Positions 41,007-50,488 of a DNA stretch of 64,000 nucleotides are shown one piece after another. The number at the start of each line of letters is the position of its first letter. Positions within the stretch are counted from its first letter, which is position 1. The position numbers and the translations under genes are program-made. This stretch comes from Klebsiella aerogenes (lineage in GTDB: Bacteria > Pseudomonadota > Gammaproteobacteria > Enterobacterales > Enterobacteriaceae), in assembly GCA_029027985.1 (NCBI GenBank), contig CP119076.1:1364001-1428000 (forward strand). Direction: 5' to 3'. A model generated the notes under the pieces. It was not told the DNA's origin, searched no databases, and was given only the letters and a program-made list of their open reading frames with translations.

Positions 41007-41894
41007 ATGCTGCTGCGTCATCTCTCCTACTTCATTGCTGTTGCCGAGCACCGCGGCTTCACCCGCGCGGCGGCGGCCCTACATGTCTCACAGCCAGCGC
41101 TTTCACAGCAGATCCGCCAGCTAGAGGAGAACCTCGGCGTAGCGCTTTTTGACCGTAGCGGGCGTACTACGCGCTTAACCGATGCCGGGGTGGTGTGGCT
41201 TAGCTATGCACAGCGCGTATTGCGCGACCTCGAAGAGGGCAAGCGGGCGCTCTACGAGGTGGAAAATCTCCAGCGCGGTACGCTACGAGTGGCGATGACG
41301 CCGACATTTACAAACTGGTTTATTGGCCCGTTAATTGCTGATTTTTATCAGCGTTACCCTGGCATTAGCCTCACCCTGCGCGAGATGGATCAGGATCGTA
41401 TGGAAGCGCTGTTGTTGAATGATGAACTGGATGTTGGTATCGCCTTTGGCGACACGCCGTCGCGGGATATTGTCAGCCAGCCGCTGCTGATTGAAACGCT
41501 GGCGCTGGTGGTTAACCGCCAGCACCCACTGGCTTCAACACATCAGGCCAACCTCTCGGTGTTGAATCAAGAGGCGTTGATCCTACTCAGTGCCGAATTT
41601 GCGACCCGCGCTCAGATCGATCGTAACTGCCGGCAGCACGGTATTCAGCCGAAGGTGCAGATGGAAGCTAATTCAATCAGCGCTGTGTTGAATGTGGTTC
41701 AGCGAACCGGGCTTGCGACGCTGCTTCCGGCTGCGATCGTTCGTGAATATGACGATCTGGTGGCGTTGGAGCTGACGCCAACGCTATTAGAAAGGACTGC
41801 CAGCCTGCTGCAGCGTAAAGAGGCATGGCAGAGCGCAGCGGCTCGCGAGTTTATAGCGATGGCACGGCAGGCCGCCACACGCGTGTCTGATTAA
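41007..41894 (+). CDS. cynR: CynR-like LysR-family regulator
   Basis: A 295-residue LysR regulator close to E. coli CynR. The helix-turn-helix region [20 protein letters not shown] and the segments [29 protein letters not shown] and [24 protein letters not shown] are conserved. CynR activates cyanate-detoxification genes in E. coli; here the divergent operon instead has a deaminase and a CynX-like transporter, so the effector may differ. The symbol is given for sequence similarity only. A bidirectional terminator follows. Confidence 0.8.
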   Translation: MLLRHLSYFIAVAEHRGFTRAAAALHVSQPALSQQIRQLEENLGVALFDRSGRTTRLTDAGVVWLSYAQRVLRDLEEGKRALYEVENLQRGTLRVAMTPTFTNWFIGPLIADFYQRYPGISLTLREMDQDRMEALLLNDELDVGIAFGDTPSRDIVSQPLLIETLALVVNRQHPLASTHQANLSVLNQEALILLSAEFATRAQIDRNCRQHGIQPKVQMEANSISAVLNVVQRTGLATLLPAAIVREYDDLVALELTPTLLERTASLLQRKEAWQSAAAREFIAMARQAATRVSD

Positions 41895-42038
41895 CAGCGC
41901 ATCAGTGCTGTTGCCCGATTACACTTTTCTTTAATAAGAACAAAGAGTATTTCTTAATTAACGATGTAGAGGGAGTAAACGGTACCGCTATAATTTTAAA
42001 TTTGAATGTTTAGTGCGTTAAATATAATAGCGGTAAAT

Positions 42039-42062
42039 AAAAAGACGCCGTAGCGTCTTTTT
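42039..42062. terminator. Bidirectional terminator between cynR-like gene and wbuC-like gene
   Basis: AAAAAGACGC-CGTA-GCGTCTTTTT, a perfect ten-base stem with A- and T-runs. Confidence 0.9.
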
Positions 42063-42086
42063 TACGGTGACAGTTAAGATCGCAAA

Positions 42087-42578
42087 TTAGCGCGCATGAC
42101 CCTGGAGAGTAAAACCACCATCCCCCACCTGCGCTATGGCGTACCATGCCATCAGCTCTGCGGTACCTGGCGCGCCTTCGGCTGGCGCCCATGGCGCGGA
42201 GTCTTGTTCAGCAACCGGCTGATAGCCTCCATGCTTGACTTCAAAGATGATGCCGCCGTGATCCAGCGACAGTACTGCATGCCAGGTCCCGGCTGCCATT
42301 TCCAGCACTGTGCATTCTTCACCGAGTACCACGCGCTGGGTCACAGTACCTTGCCCATCAAAGGTTAACACCACAAACCGACCGCTCAACGGCAGTAGCA
42401 GCTCAAAAGTGTGCGGATGGCGATGGGGGCGAATATAGGTGCCCGGCTCCATAGCAATAGCCAGGCGCTGAACCGGATCGCTTAATTCCGGATGGAAATT
42501 ACGATGCGCCCGTAGACGGGGCGCGGCCGCCGCGGCTGCGCTCTGCTGCTGCATATCACTGATAGTGATTTGTTTCAT
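42087..42578 (-). CDS. WbuC-family cupin metalloprotein
   Basis: A 163-residue single-domain cupin. The likely metal site is in YIRPHRHPHTFELLLPLSGR (His and Glu of cupin motif 1), with W-H in AAGTWHAVLSLD for motif 2. The family is named for WbuC of O-antigen clusters, but copies outside such clusters are common and have no known reaction. The ATG at 42578 follows an AGG eight bases upstream; a TTG at 42596 would extend it. The alanine-rich segment at 20-26 is a simple expansion. It is the last gene of clear core-like composition before the AT-rich island. Confidence 0.85.
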   Translation of the reverse strand: MKQITISDMQQQSAAAAAAPRLRAHRNFHPELSDPVQRLAIAMEPGTYIRPHRHPHTFELLLPLSGRFVVLTFDGQGTVTQRVVLGEECTVLEMAAGTWHAVLSLDHGGIIFEVKHGGYQPVAEQDSAPWAPAEGAPGTAELMAWYAIAQVGDGGFTLQGHAR

Positions 42579-42798
42579 GTAAACCGCCTGCTTCAAAAAC
42601 TGATCAACAAAGGCTTGTGCCTGTATCTATGATTAACGTATCGGGTCACTTCCGTAGCGATGCACAGGTTAATCCCCGGTTGCTTGATTATGCACATTCA
42701 ACAGCATTGTCACAGCGTATCTTTTCTGAAATCACGAAGAGTGTTGTTTCCGCTGTTGGCTGATGTGACCAGGAGTGTGGGAAAAGTGACGGAGGGGA

Positions 42799-42860
42799 TG
42801 CGCTACGCGAAATCTGTTCTGGGTACACCCCTGTAACCCGGACTGCTTTCACGTAGCGCA
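42799..42860. repeat. Nested inverted repeat at the island border
   Basis: TGCGCTACG (42799-42807) pairs with CGTAGCGCA (42852-42860). An inner, imperfect pair (CTGGGTACA with TAACCCGG) lies between. The structure marks the change from core composition to AT-rich sequence. There is no T-run and no gene. Confidence 0.6.
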
Positions 42861-42929
42861 ATCTGATTAACGCTTGGGCCCTCAGGTATGGCGTTCGCTT
42901 TCCTGCACAAAATACCGGAGAAGCAAAAA

Positions 42930-43271
42930 ATGAAAAATATGTTTACAGCCGTATTTCATGCACCAGGAGTCAAGCTGAATGAGGTGTTAGTGAAAAATCA
43001 TTCCGGTCATACAAGTAGTCCACTATTTAAGAATAAAGATTACGTATATACATCAGCGATTAGTCTATATTTTTTAGTAGCGTATAACGGAAAAAATGGC
43101 CGAAGATTCGGCCTAATGGAACTCAGTGTCTCTACATTTTTATCATGTATTAAGAATGCATTTGATTCAGTAAACTATCAAGTCATTTTTTTGAGAAAAA
43201 TTCTGAAAGTTTATATTTGTATAGGAGTAGGGGGGAGTGGCGCGAAACGGGTTGCTTTATATAGATGTTAG
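42930..43271 (+). CDS. Doubtful hypothetical protein
   Basis: An open frame of 113 codons, preceded by GGAG nine bases before ATG. The protein has no signal peptide or family I recognise. A 7-base-arm hairpin (GGCCGAA-GA-TTCGGCC) lies inside it, and base composition shows no codon-position pattern that supports coding. It may be remnant island DNA. Confidence 0.18.
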   Translation: MKNMFTAVFHAPGVKLNEVLVKNHSGHTSSPLFKNKDYVYTSAISLYFLVAYNGKNGRRFGLMELSVSTFLSCIKNAFDSVNYQVIFLRKILKVYICIGVGGSGAKRVALYRC

Positions 43272-43362
43272 CATCATCAGATATTCAATGAATAAACATA
43301 AGCATTACGCCTGTATTGAACGATTAGTACTATTCAGAAAATAGACACGGGACAAATTTTAG

Positions 43363-43821
43363 CTATCTATGGATATCACAATATAGAATCGGTACGTCAT
43401 CGATGATAAATATTTTGTTTTTATATTTATCATCTAGTATTTTAAAGTTTACGAATTTATTTTCTTTATAGAAAAAATCAGGGAAATGCATATTAAATTG
43501 ATTGGATGTACCCTGGTCATTACTAAAAATCAAAATATGCTCGCTTTTTAAACTATACTCACTGTTTATTGTTTTATAACTAAATGCAATTTGCCTGCTT
43601 ATAGGGGTTTTATATCCTTTATCGTCAAATGAACCATTCATTCTTATATTCCCGGAACCATTACCAATGGAAATGTTGTATCTCATATGGATTTTCAGGC
43701 CCGCATGAGAAACTTCCGATACAGATTCACATGAGAATTTTTCAGTGTCTGAATTACGCTGGATATAATAAAAGGAAATGCATATGATAAAAACCAGGGT
43801 TACCATGGTATACTTAAACAT
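43363..43821 (-). CDS. FidL-like membrane protein
   Basis: A 152-residue protein with one N-terminal membrane helix (about 4-20, YTMVTLVFIICISFYYI) and a periplasmic domain carrying cysteines C31 and C148 that could bond. Size, topology and its place directly after a ToxR-like regulator match FidL, the partner of MarT in Salmonella SPI-3. Such partner proteins often stabilise the periplasmic part of the regulator, as ToxS does for ToxR. ATG overlaps the regulator stop (TAATG) and has GGAG seven bases upstream. The gene is AT-rich. Confidence 0.7.
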   Translation of the reverse strand: MFKYTMVTLVFIICISFYYIQRNSDTEKFSCESVSEVSHAGLKIHMRYNISIGNGSGNIRMNGSFDDKGYKTPISRQIAFSYKTINSEYSLKSEHILIFSNDQGTSNQFNMHFPDFFYKENKFVNFKILDDKYKNKIFIIDDVPILYCDIHR

Positions 43822-44630
43822 TACATCGCTCCTATTTTTATTAAAGAATTACATCTACGGTGATTGTCTGAGTCATATGAACATGTGATGACTGAGCTTC
43901 TTTGAGTATGCTCATTTATGGCAATGTAGATATCATTTCTCTTCTGACAATTTATCCTGTTAGAGTTAATAATAGCCATTTTCATATCGGTTTCATAACT
44001 GTCTTTTTCATAAATATTACATTTATTCAGGACTGTTTTTTTATAATTATCAAAGGCATTTTGCCGGTTGCGATGATAGATCATAAAATATGACGGGATC
44101 GTGATTACTATAATGATGCTGAGTAAAAAGATAATATTTGGTTTTGATACTTTATATTTAGTATGGACTTTTGAGTTCGATTCTTCACTTTTTGAAAATG
44201 AATCGCTTTTATTATATATAGATATATTCAATTTAGGATCAATGGATAATCCTTTCCGAGGAGTAGTTATAATAAAATCCGGACATCCAATATCTTTTAA
44301 GCTTTTCCTTAAATGGTGCATGGCTTGATAGAAATTATTATTGGTAATAACCCCCGAAAATTTCTCACCCCAGGCGTATACAATCAACTCGTCCTTGGAG
44401 AGCATTCTTTCTTTGTTTATAAGTAATAGTTTTAAACAATAGTTTGCAGGGGTTTGCAAAACAACAGTCTTATTTGTTTTTAATGATTTAAGTAATCTTT
44501 GAGAGGGGGTGAAAATAGCAAAATCACCTAATATATAAGATGGTGTGTTTTCGTTTGTACGTTCAGACTGTGCTCCTTCAGTCGCTTGGATATCGTTCAT
44601 GTTAATAGAAATCATCATTAATGTATGCAT
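43821..44630 (-). CDS. MarT-like (ToxR-type) membrane-bound transcriptional regulator
   Basis: A protein of up to 269 residues. The cytoplasmic winged helix of OmpR/ToxR type (about 32-135) includes LQTPANYCLKLLL, LSKDELIVYAWGE and NNNFYQAMHHLRKSLKDIG. A single membrane helix (about 165-185, IIFLLSIIIVITIPSYFM) and a small cysteine-containing periplasmic domain (NKCNIYEK, INCQKR, VITCSY, RRCNS) follow. The architecture matches MarT of Salmonella. Several in-frame ATGs (44630, 44618, 44615, 44600) are possible and none has a good ribosome site. It probably senses the envelope state and controls the nearby fimbrial operon; this is inference. Confidence 0.75.
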   Translation of the reverse strand: MHTLMMISINMNDIQATEGAQSERTNENTPSYILGDFAIFTPSQRLLKSLKTNKTVVLQTPANYCLKLLLINKERMLSKDELIVYAWGEKFSGVITNNNFYQAMHHLRKSLKDIGCPDFIITTPRKGLSIDPKLNISIYNKSDSFSKSEESNSKVHTKYKVSKPNIIFLLSIIIVITIPSYFMIYHRNRQNAFDNYKKTVLNKCNIYEKDSYETDMKMAIINSNRINCQKRNDIYIAINEHTQRSSVITCSYDSDNHRRCNSLIKIGAM

Positions 44631-45335
44631 GGATTTATGTGGCAGATACCATTATAGAACAATACCGCATCAGCAGTTAGATTTTCCTTATTATGCGTTC
44701 TTAACATTTTATTAAAACATCAATGGTCATACTTATATATAACCACTCATGGAAAGTGGTTAATCGCAGAGGTTTAGTGAATACATCTTATCGATTTATT
44801 CTTGCTTTTTATTGCTTATGCCGAGACTCAGACAGTACTTAAGATAACATAAGGATTCATTAAATATTAACAATTTCAATGCTATAGGGTAATTAAGATC
44901 CAAGTTAAGGTAATGAAAGAAATGTTAAATTGTACCTGTTAATGCGAAACGATAAGGTTTTCGTACTCAACCAGGAGTCCAAAGAGACAAACGAGGAATA
45001 AAAGCTAAAACTGATAACGGCTTGTTCGTATTACAGCATAAAAGAAAAAAAATGATTTTTTTTTGTTATTAAAAATAGTAAGAATTGATCGAAGGGATAT
45101 TTTTAAAAAAAGATAATGAGCTTGTTGTTTTTTGTTTTCAAAGAATTTATTGCTACTAATTTTACCATTTTTAGATTAAATGACTATCGATTTTTAAAAA
45201 AGGTGCTGTTGATTTAGAAGAAAGACCGTAGCTAATATGGGGCCATCGGGAATCGAGTTCTTAACTATGTAAAGGTATTGTAGCATTTTCTGGCTATGTC
45301 TGAGAGAGATTGAATAAAAGCTAGCAGGTTGATAA
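44631..45335. other. Long AT-rich non-coding region between divergent regulators
   Basis: A 705-base region between the MarT-like gene (minus) and the small winged-helix gene (plus). It contains AACCACT-CATGGAA-AGTGGTT (44741-44761), a perfect seven-base-arm inverted repeat, and long A/T tracts of the kind bound by H-NS. No open frame with credible start or family is seen. It probably holds the promoters of both regulators. Confidence 0.5.
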
Positions 45336-45704
45336 GTGATGGATGAACAATCTTTTATTCTGTATTCAGGTACTTTTGGGAAGATCCGTCAGGTGGAATA
45401 TCATGCCGGTAGTGGATATATATCTGGAACCAATGGGCCAATTAAAATCCGAAGAACTATGGAAAATTTGCTGGTGTATTTGTTGATCCATGCAAATGGG
45501 CAAATGGTTTCCGATGAGGAGCTGATGTTGAATGTGTGGGAAGCACATTCGTTAAGTTCATCGACTCAGCGGCTCGGACGTGTAATCAATGATCTTAAGA
45601 CAATACTCACGAAAGCTGGAGTTTTGGAGCCTGTTATTTATAGAATAATGGGGCGAGGATATATGTTGGATAATAAATATGTACTGACGCTTTACGCTAA
45701 GTAA
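45336..45704 (+). CDS. Stand-alone OmpR/ToxR-type winged-helix protein
   Basis: A protein of about 122 residues made almost only of a winged-helix DNA-binding domain: IRRTMENLLVYLLIHANGQM, then SDEELMLNVWEAHSLSSSTQ, RLGRVINDLKTIL and a wing ending RIMGRGYMLD. It has no receiver domain and no membrane helix, unlike the MarT-like protein upstream. GTG 45336 and ATG 45339 are both possible starts. It stands in front of a LuxR-type gene and a fimbrial operon in the same direction, so a regulatory role in fimbrial expression is likely. Confidence 0.7.
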   Translation: MMDEQSFILYSGTFGKIRQVEYHAGSGYISGTNGPIKIRRTMENLLVYLLIHANGQMVSDEELMLNVWEAHSLSSSTQRLGRVINDLKTILTKAGVLEPVIYRIMGRGYMLDNKYVLTLYAK

Positions 45705-45763
45705 ATTATTTGTGATTACAATATTGCACGCGTTTATTTTCTTGTTTCAGGAGTACTGACACT

Positions 45764-46336
45764 GTGGATTACGGGCTGGTATATTTATACAGTGATGACA
45801 TTTATTACTCGTCAGGTATTCAAGTGTTTTGTGAGAAACGAGGTTTTGGTTTTATCTTAATAAATAAAAATAATTCCTCGTTTCTTGAAGGGCTTAAGTT
45901 GAAACACAATGATATTTTTATATTTGACGTTGATGGGGTTGCATTTGAGCAGTATGAAAGAGTCTTAAACTACCTGGACTCTGTCTGCTGTGTTTTGTTA
46001 ACGCTTGATGTTAACCCTATGCATAAATTACATTCCAGGAATAGCAGTAAGGATTACTATTTGTCCAAAAAGTCTGACTTTAAATCAGTCGGCCTATGGC
46101 TTTCAAAAAATAAAATAGTTAAGAGAGTATGTTTTACGCATCAGGAGATGTTTTTAATAAAACAATTATTTAACGGGGAAAGCGTTCATGATTTGGCAAG
46201 GAAGGTACAAATAAATTATAAAACTATTTATACAAAACGACAAAGGGCATTAGAGAAATGTGGCTTCTCACGCTGGACTGCGAAGACAGGATTCTTCTGT
46301 GCGTATTTACAGCACATGCACAGGGTATCTACTTGA
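45764..46336 (+). CDS. LuxR-type helix-turn-helix regulator
   Basis: A 190-residue protein starting with GTG (AGGAG ten bases upstream). The N-terminal 115 residues have no clear family but show a receiver-like alternation (IFIFDVDGV; VCCVLLTLDV) without a full phospho-acceptor site. The C-terminal region from about 120 is a GerE/LuxR helix-turn-helix (FTHQEMFLIKQLFNGESVHD, then NYKTIYTKRQRALEKCGF). This resembles fimbrial regulators such as FimW/FimZ relatives. It lies 91 bases before the operon 3 pilin gene and is transcribed toward it. Confidence 0.72.
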   Translation: MDYGLVYLYSDDIYYSSGIQVFCEKRGFGFILINKNNSSFLEGLKLKHNDIFIFDVDGVAFEQYERVLNYLDSVCCVLLTLDVNPMHKLHSRNSSKDYYLSKKSDFKSVGLWLSKNKIVKRVCFTHQEMFLIKQLFNGESVHDLARKVQINYKTIYTKRQRALEKCGFSRWTAKTGFFCAYLQHMHRVST

Positions 46337-46427
46337 AACAGGAGGGACTGTATCAATCTGAAATGGGTATGTGAACATAATAACGTATATATTTTGTATG
46401 CTTAATAATTAGAAAAGGTATTTAATC

Positions 46428-46994
46428 GTGAAATTATCATATGTATTATCGGCATTACTGCTTACTGGTTCTATTACATCTATGAGTGCTTATTCATCTG
46501 ATGGCGTGATTAACTTCAGTGGATTGTTGACAGACACCACCTGTGACGTGGCTGTTACCAGTACTGGTGCTAATGACGTGGTACTTCCAACTTTGCCTGC
46601 CAGCCTCCTGAATGCAACAGATTCACATGCAGGTACCACTGGTTTTGTAATTAGTCTTAGCAATTGTTCCGGGTCTGCGACAGGAGCATCAGCCTATTTT
46701 GAAGCTGGCCCTACCGTTGAGCCTACCACTGGTTTGCTTAATAACACAGATACTGGTGCAGGTGCTGCGACCAAGGTATCCCTGCAATTGCTTGATGGGT
46801 CTAATTCTAATGCTCCAATCAAAGCTGGGGACCCTGCTCAAATTGCATCTACAACGATGGTGAATATTGATACTACAGACAGCAATACCACGGTTACAAA
46901 CCTACCATATTCGGTTCAGTATTATTCCGCTACTGGTGGTGCAACCGCAGGTACAGTTGCAAGTCAGGTAACTTATTCTATCCAGTATAACTAA
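46428..46994 (+). CDS. Fimbrial major subunit, operon 3
   Basis: A 188-residue secreted pilin starting with GTG, with AAGG nine bases upstream. The signal peptide is about 1-21 to 1-24. The cysteine pair is C39 (TTCDV) and C80 (LSNC), and the C-terminal strand region YSVQYYSATGGATAG ends in TYSIQYN. It is related to the operon 1 pilin in the C-terminal third (both have YYSA.GGA). The gene is AT-rich and threonine-rich. It opens a four-gene operon and is followed by a stem-loop before the chaperone gene. Confidence 0.88.
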   Translation: MKLSYVLSALLLTGSITSMSAYSSDGVINFSGLLTDTTCDVAVTSTGANDVVLPTLPASLLNATDSHAGTTGFVISLSNCSGSATGASAYFEAGPTVEPTTGLLNNTDTGAGAATKVSLQLLDGSNSNAPIKAGDPAQIASTTMVNIDTTDSNTTVTNLPYSVQYYSATGGATAGTVASQVTYSIQYN

Positions 46995-47018
46995 TTATTT
47001 TTCAGATATTCCGGTTAA

Positions 47019-47039
47019 GAGAGGGCTTTTAGCCCTCTC
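47019..47039 (+). promoter_or_regulatory. Stem-loop between pilin and chaperone genes, operon 3
   Basis: GAGAGGGCT-TTT-AGCCCTCTC is a perfect nine-base stem 25 bases after the pilin stop. There is no T-run, so it more likely blocks 3' exonucleases and raises pilin message relative to downstream genes. Confidence 0.65.
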
Positions 47040-47062
47040 AATCAATGCTTTCTGAGGTGCTT

Positions 47063-47746
47063 ATGCGTTACTTATCTTATTTTTTATTATTTTCTTCTTT
47101 GATGTGGTCAGTAACTACTTCAGCTAGTATTGTCATTACTGGTACACGTGTTATTTATCCTTCTGATGCAAAAAATGTCAGCGTACATGTAAGTAATGAA
47201 GGCAAGCAACCTGCACTTATTCAAAGCTGGATTGATAAAGGTGAGCAACAAACTCGCCCGGAAAAAATTACTGTTCCATTTTTACTTAATCCACCTATCA
47301 ATCGTATTGAACCTGGAAAAGGTCAAACGTTAAAAATTCAGGCATTATCTCCATCATTGCCCACTGATCGTGAATCAATCTTTTGGCTAAATGTACTCGA
47401 AATTCCCCCTGTAAGTAAGGATTTAAAAAGCAAAAACTACATTCAAATTGCTTTCAGGAGTCGAATTAAGTTGTTCTATCGGCCAGCAGGTCTTGAAGGA
47501 GCAAGTGATTCAGCCAGTAAATTACAATGGTCCCCTGTATCTGACGGGATTCGTGCATATAACCCCACACCTTTTTATATTTCATTGATTAAAGTTAAAA
47601 TAGGAAATAAGTCATTAGATGGTCAGATGATTGCTCCATTTTCCAGTACGGTATTTAAAACTACTTATGCTAAAGGTGCCAATACACTTATAGCAAGTTC
47701 TCTGAACGATTATGGTGCAATAATTAATAATCAGTACTCATTTTGA
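47063..47746 (+). CDS. Periplasmic fimbrial chaperone (PapD-like), operon 3
   Basis: A 227-residue PapD-family chaperone. The signal peptide is about 1-20. Cleft residues are Arg of TGTRVIYP (R29) and Lys of RSRIKLFYRP. The conserved LIQSWIDKGE, LLNPPINRIEP and ESIFWLNVLEIP motifs are nearly those of the operon 1 chaperone, although this gene is much more AT-rich. The start at 47063 has GAGG five bases upstream; an earlier ATG at 47045 does not. Confidence 0.93.
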   Translation: MRYLSYFLLFSSLMWSVTTSASIVITGTRVIYPSDAKNVSVHVSNEGKQPALIQSWIDKGEQQTRPEKITVPFLLNPPINRIEPGKGQTLKIQALSPSLPTDRESIFWLNVLEIPPVSKDLKSKNYIQIAFRSRIKLFYRPAGLEGASDSASKLQWSPVSDGIRAYNPTPFYISLIKVKIGNKSLDGQMIAPFSSTVFKTTYAKGANTLIASSLNDYGAIINNQYSF

Positions 47747-47778
47747 TATATATGACTAAAATGCAGGCAGAGAGAATC

Positions 47779-50424
47779 ATGTTCCTGGAAAATTTATTTA
47801 TCAATGGGAAGCTAATAAAGATATCACCATTAGTACTTATTATTAGCTCAACGCTATACTCATGTATGGTATATGCGGTTGACACTAACGATGAAAAAAG
47901 AACTAGTGTTGCGCAAAATGTCGATTTTAATGCTCTTTTTTTAAATACTGAGAATGGAGGGGATGTTGATCTCTCTCGCTTTGCTAATGGCGCTGCTATT
48001 ACACCAGGGACATACAACGTAACAGTCTATGTTAATGATGCACAAATAACAACCAGTGATGTTTTATTCAAGGATAGCGGCAACGGTACCATTGTATCCT
48101 GTCTTGATTATGCATTGATAAAACAATTTCCCTTAAAGTTTGAAAAGTTAGATGGTAAATTATTAGCAAGTGAAAATAGTGATAGCAATACATGCTCTCA
48201 GATATCTGAATTTATTCCAGATGCTACGGAATATTTTGATAGTAATGAGCAGAAACTCTATATATCAATTCCCCAAATATATATAGAGCGAGAAGCTCAG
48301 GGCAGCGTCAGACCTGCGCTATGGGATAGCGGTATTCCTGCTGGAATTCTTGGCTACACTCTCAATCAGTACTTTAATGAAAGCAACGGAAGGCAGGATA
48401 ATTCACTGTATGCAGGATTTAACGCTGGAATAAATATCGGTAGCTGGTATTTTCGTCATAATGGAAATTATATGAAAAGTGCCGGGGTAACTAATTATGA
48501 TGCTTCAGATACTTACTTGCAGCATGATATTCCTGCGATCTCAGGACGTATGCTTATTGGTCAATCAAACACGTCCGGAATAGTATTCGATACGTTACCA
48601 TTTTCTGGTGGGCAACTTGCTTCAGATGACCGGATGTTACCACAGTCGCAAAGAGGTTATGCGCCAGACATTCGCGGGATTGCACGAACTAATGCACGCG
48701 TGACGATTAGCCAGAATGGCAGGGTGATTAGAGAAGTAAATGTCAGCCCAGGGGAATTTCTTATTAATGATATGTATCCCTCTGGTTATGGTGGCGATCT
48801 GGATGTGAAAATATACGAAGCAGACGGAACTGTACAAACATTCAGTGTAGCATATTCTTCGGTGACACAATTATTACGTCCAGGTTTGGCAAGATACTCT
48901 GTTACTGGGGGGCGTCTTAATAGCCCATTAGTTAAAAGTAATCCTGAATTATTTCAGCTTACATACCAGCGTGGGTTGACCAACCTGGTGACTGCGTATG
49001 GTGGCACTCAGATCGGTGATGGATACTACTCCGCGCAATTCGGCGGGGCATTAGGCACCCCGCTTGGTGCGTTATCACTTGATATAACCCATGCCAGGAC
49101 AATCCTGACAGATGAACAGCAGGATAAGAAAACGCAGTCAGAAGGGCAAAGCTACAGAGTCAGTTACAGTAAAATTATTGCTGAAACAAATAGTCAAATA
49201 TCGCTTGCAGCATATCGATTTTCGACATCCGGGTATATGGATTTCATTACTGCGATGCAGGCGAAAGAAAACCAAAATACTAATGGATCACTGGAAGGAA
49301 CTTATCGTGTAAAAAATAGATATATTATTTCACTTTCACAATCGCTTTCAGATGGATGGGGGCAGTTTTATGCCAGTGGGTCTATGCAGGATTACTGGAA
49401 TTCTGATTATACAAATAAACAATACCAGATTGGATACAATAATCGTTATCGATCAATAAGCTATGGTATTTCCGGTGGCAGAACCTATGATATACATGGT
49501 CATGCTCAGGATAGTTTCATGTTGAGCATGTTTTTCCCTCTTGGCGGTGATGATAACAGGTCAATGCTCAGATTACAGGCCGGGCAAAATAGTAATGGTC
49601 AAAATGTACAGCAAGCCGCATTATCAGGTAGTGTAGGGAATAATAACCAGTTTAACTACAGTGTTATAACAGGGAATACGCAAGATGCTGGGGTGAATAC
49701 TTCAATTAATGGCCAATATACTTCCCAGTATACAACATTATCGACATCATATGGCACAGGGAGGCAATATCGCTCATCTACTTTTGGCATGATGGGCTCA
49801 TTGGTTGCTCATAGTGGCGGAATAACGTTGTCACCATATATTTCAGATACTTTTGCACTGGTTGATGCTGAGGGTGCCACAGGGGCAAAAATTACATCTT
49901 ATCCTGGAATTTATGTCGATTCTTTCGGATATGCTTTAGTTCCCTATCTGAACCCTTATCAGATGAACAGCATTACTATTGATCCTGGCGATGTTGAAGA
50001 TGATGTTGAATTTTCATCTACCGAACAAAAAGTAGCACCCTATGATGGTGCAATTGTAAAACTTAAATATACCACGAATAAAGGAACCCCTGTGCTTATT
50101 AATGCAACAACCAATGGGGTTGACCCTGTACCTTTTGGCGCGGATGTTCTTGACGATTCGGGGCGTGTTGTTGGGGTTGTCGGCCAGAGTGGCCAGGTAT
50201 ATGCCCGAGTAGCTAAACAAAGTGGCATTCTCTCTGTCCGCTGGGGAAATGCTTCAGATAAACGATGCTTATTAAATTATAGACTGATACCAGTTTCAAA
50301 ATCGCAGCAGAATAAGGCACTGCAAACATTTAATCAACAATGTAAACCCGTCCATATAGGTGGTGGAGAGCATATCAATGGTGACGCAATCCAACCGCAG
50401 TTGCTAAGTATGAATAAAAGTTGA
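47779..50424 (+). CDS. Outer-membrane fimbrial usher, operon 3
   Basis: An usher of about 881 residues. The N-terminal domain has DFNALFLNTENGGDVDLSRF; the plug and pore region has DDRMLPQSQRGYAPDIRGIA and GEFLINDMYPSGYGGDLDV. The C-terminal cysteine pair (KRCLLNY and FNQQC) is present. Unlike the other two ushers, which end one residue after the last cysteine, this one continues for about 26 residues (PVHIGGGEHINGDAIQ and on). The start is uncertain: TTG 47743, ATG 47752, 47761 and 47779 are in frame; 47779 gives the best signal peptide and a purine-rich upstream site. Confidence 0.92.
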   Translation: MFLENLFINGKLIKISPLVLIISSTLYSCMVYAVDTNDEKRTSVAQNVDFNALFLNTENGGDVDLSRFANGAAITPGTYNVTVYVNDAQITTSDVLFKDSGNGTIVSCLDYALIKQFPLKFEKLDGKLLASENSDSNTCSQISEFIPDATEYFDSNEQKLYISIPQIYIEREAQGSVRPALWDSGIPAGILGYTLNQYFNESNGRQDNSLYAGFNAGINIGSWYFRHNGNYMKSAGVTNYDASDTYLQHDIPAISGRMLIGQSNTSGIVFDTLPFSGGQLASDDRMLPQSQRGYAPDIRGIARTNARVTISQNGRVIREVNVSPGEFLINDMYPSGYGGDLDVKIYEADGTVQTFSVAYSSVTQLLRPGLARYSVTGGRLNSPLVKSNPELFQLTYQRGLTNLVTAYGGTQIGDGYYSAQFGGALGTPLGALSLDITHARTILTDEQQDKKTQSEGQSYRVSYSKIIAETNSQISLAAYRFSTSGYMDFITAMQAKENQNTNGSLEGTYRVKNRYIISLSQSLSDGWGQFYASGSMQDYWNSDYTNKQYQIGYNNRYRSISYGISGGRTYDIHGHAQDSFMLSMFFPLGGDDNRSMLRLQAGQNSNGQNVQQAALSGSVGNNNQFNYSVITGNTQDAGVNTSINGQYTSQYTTLSTSYGTGRQYRSSTFGMMGSLVAHSGGITLSPYISDTFALVDAEGATGAKITSYPGIYVDSFGYALVPYLNPYQMNSITIDPGDVEDDVEFSSTEQKVAPYDGAIVKLKYTTNKGTPVLINATTNGVDPVPFGADVLDDSGRVVGVVGQSGQVYARVAKQSGILSVRWGNASDKRCLLNYRLIPVSKSQQNKALQTFNQQCKPVHIGGGEHINGDAIQPQLLSMNKS

Positions 50425-50488
50425 AGTGATATTTATATTCACTGATGCGATTCAATGTTATGAGTGTCTGTTTATATAGGATAATATA

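Noticed and set aside
42930-43271. The hypothetical frame as a firm gene
   Set aside because: It has a fair start signal but an internal hairpin and no homology that I recognise, so it is listed only at low confidence.
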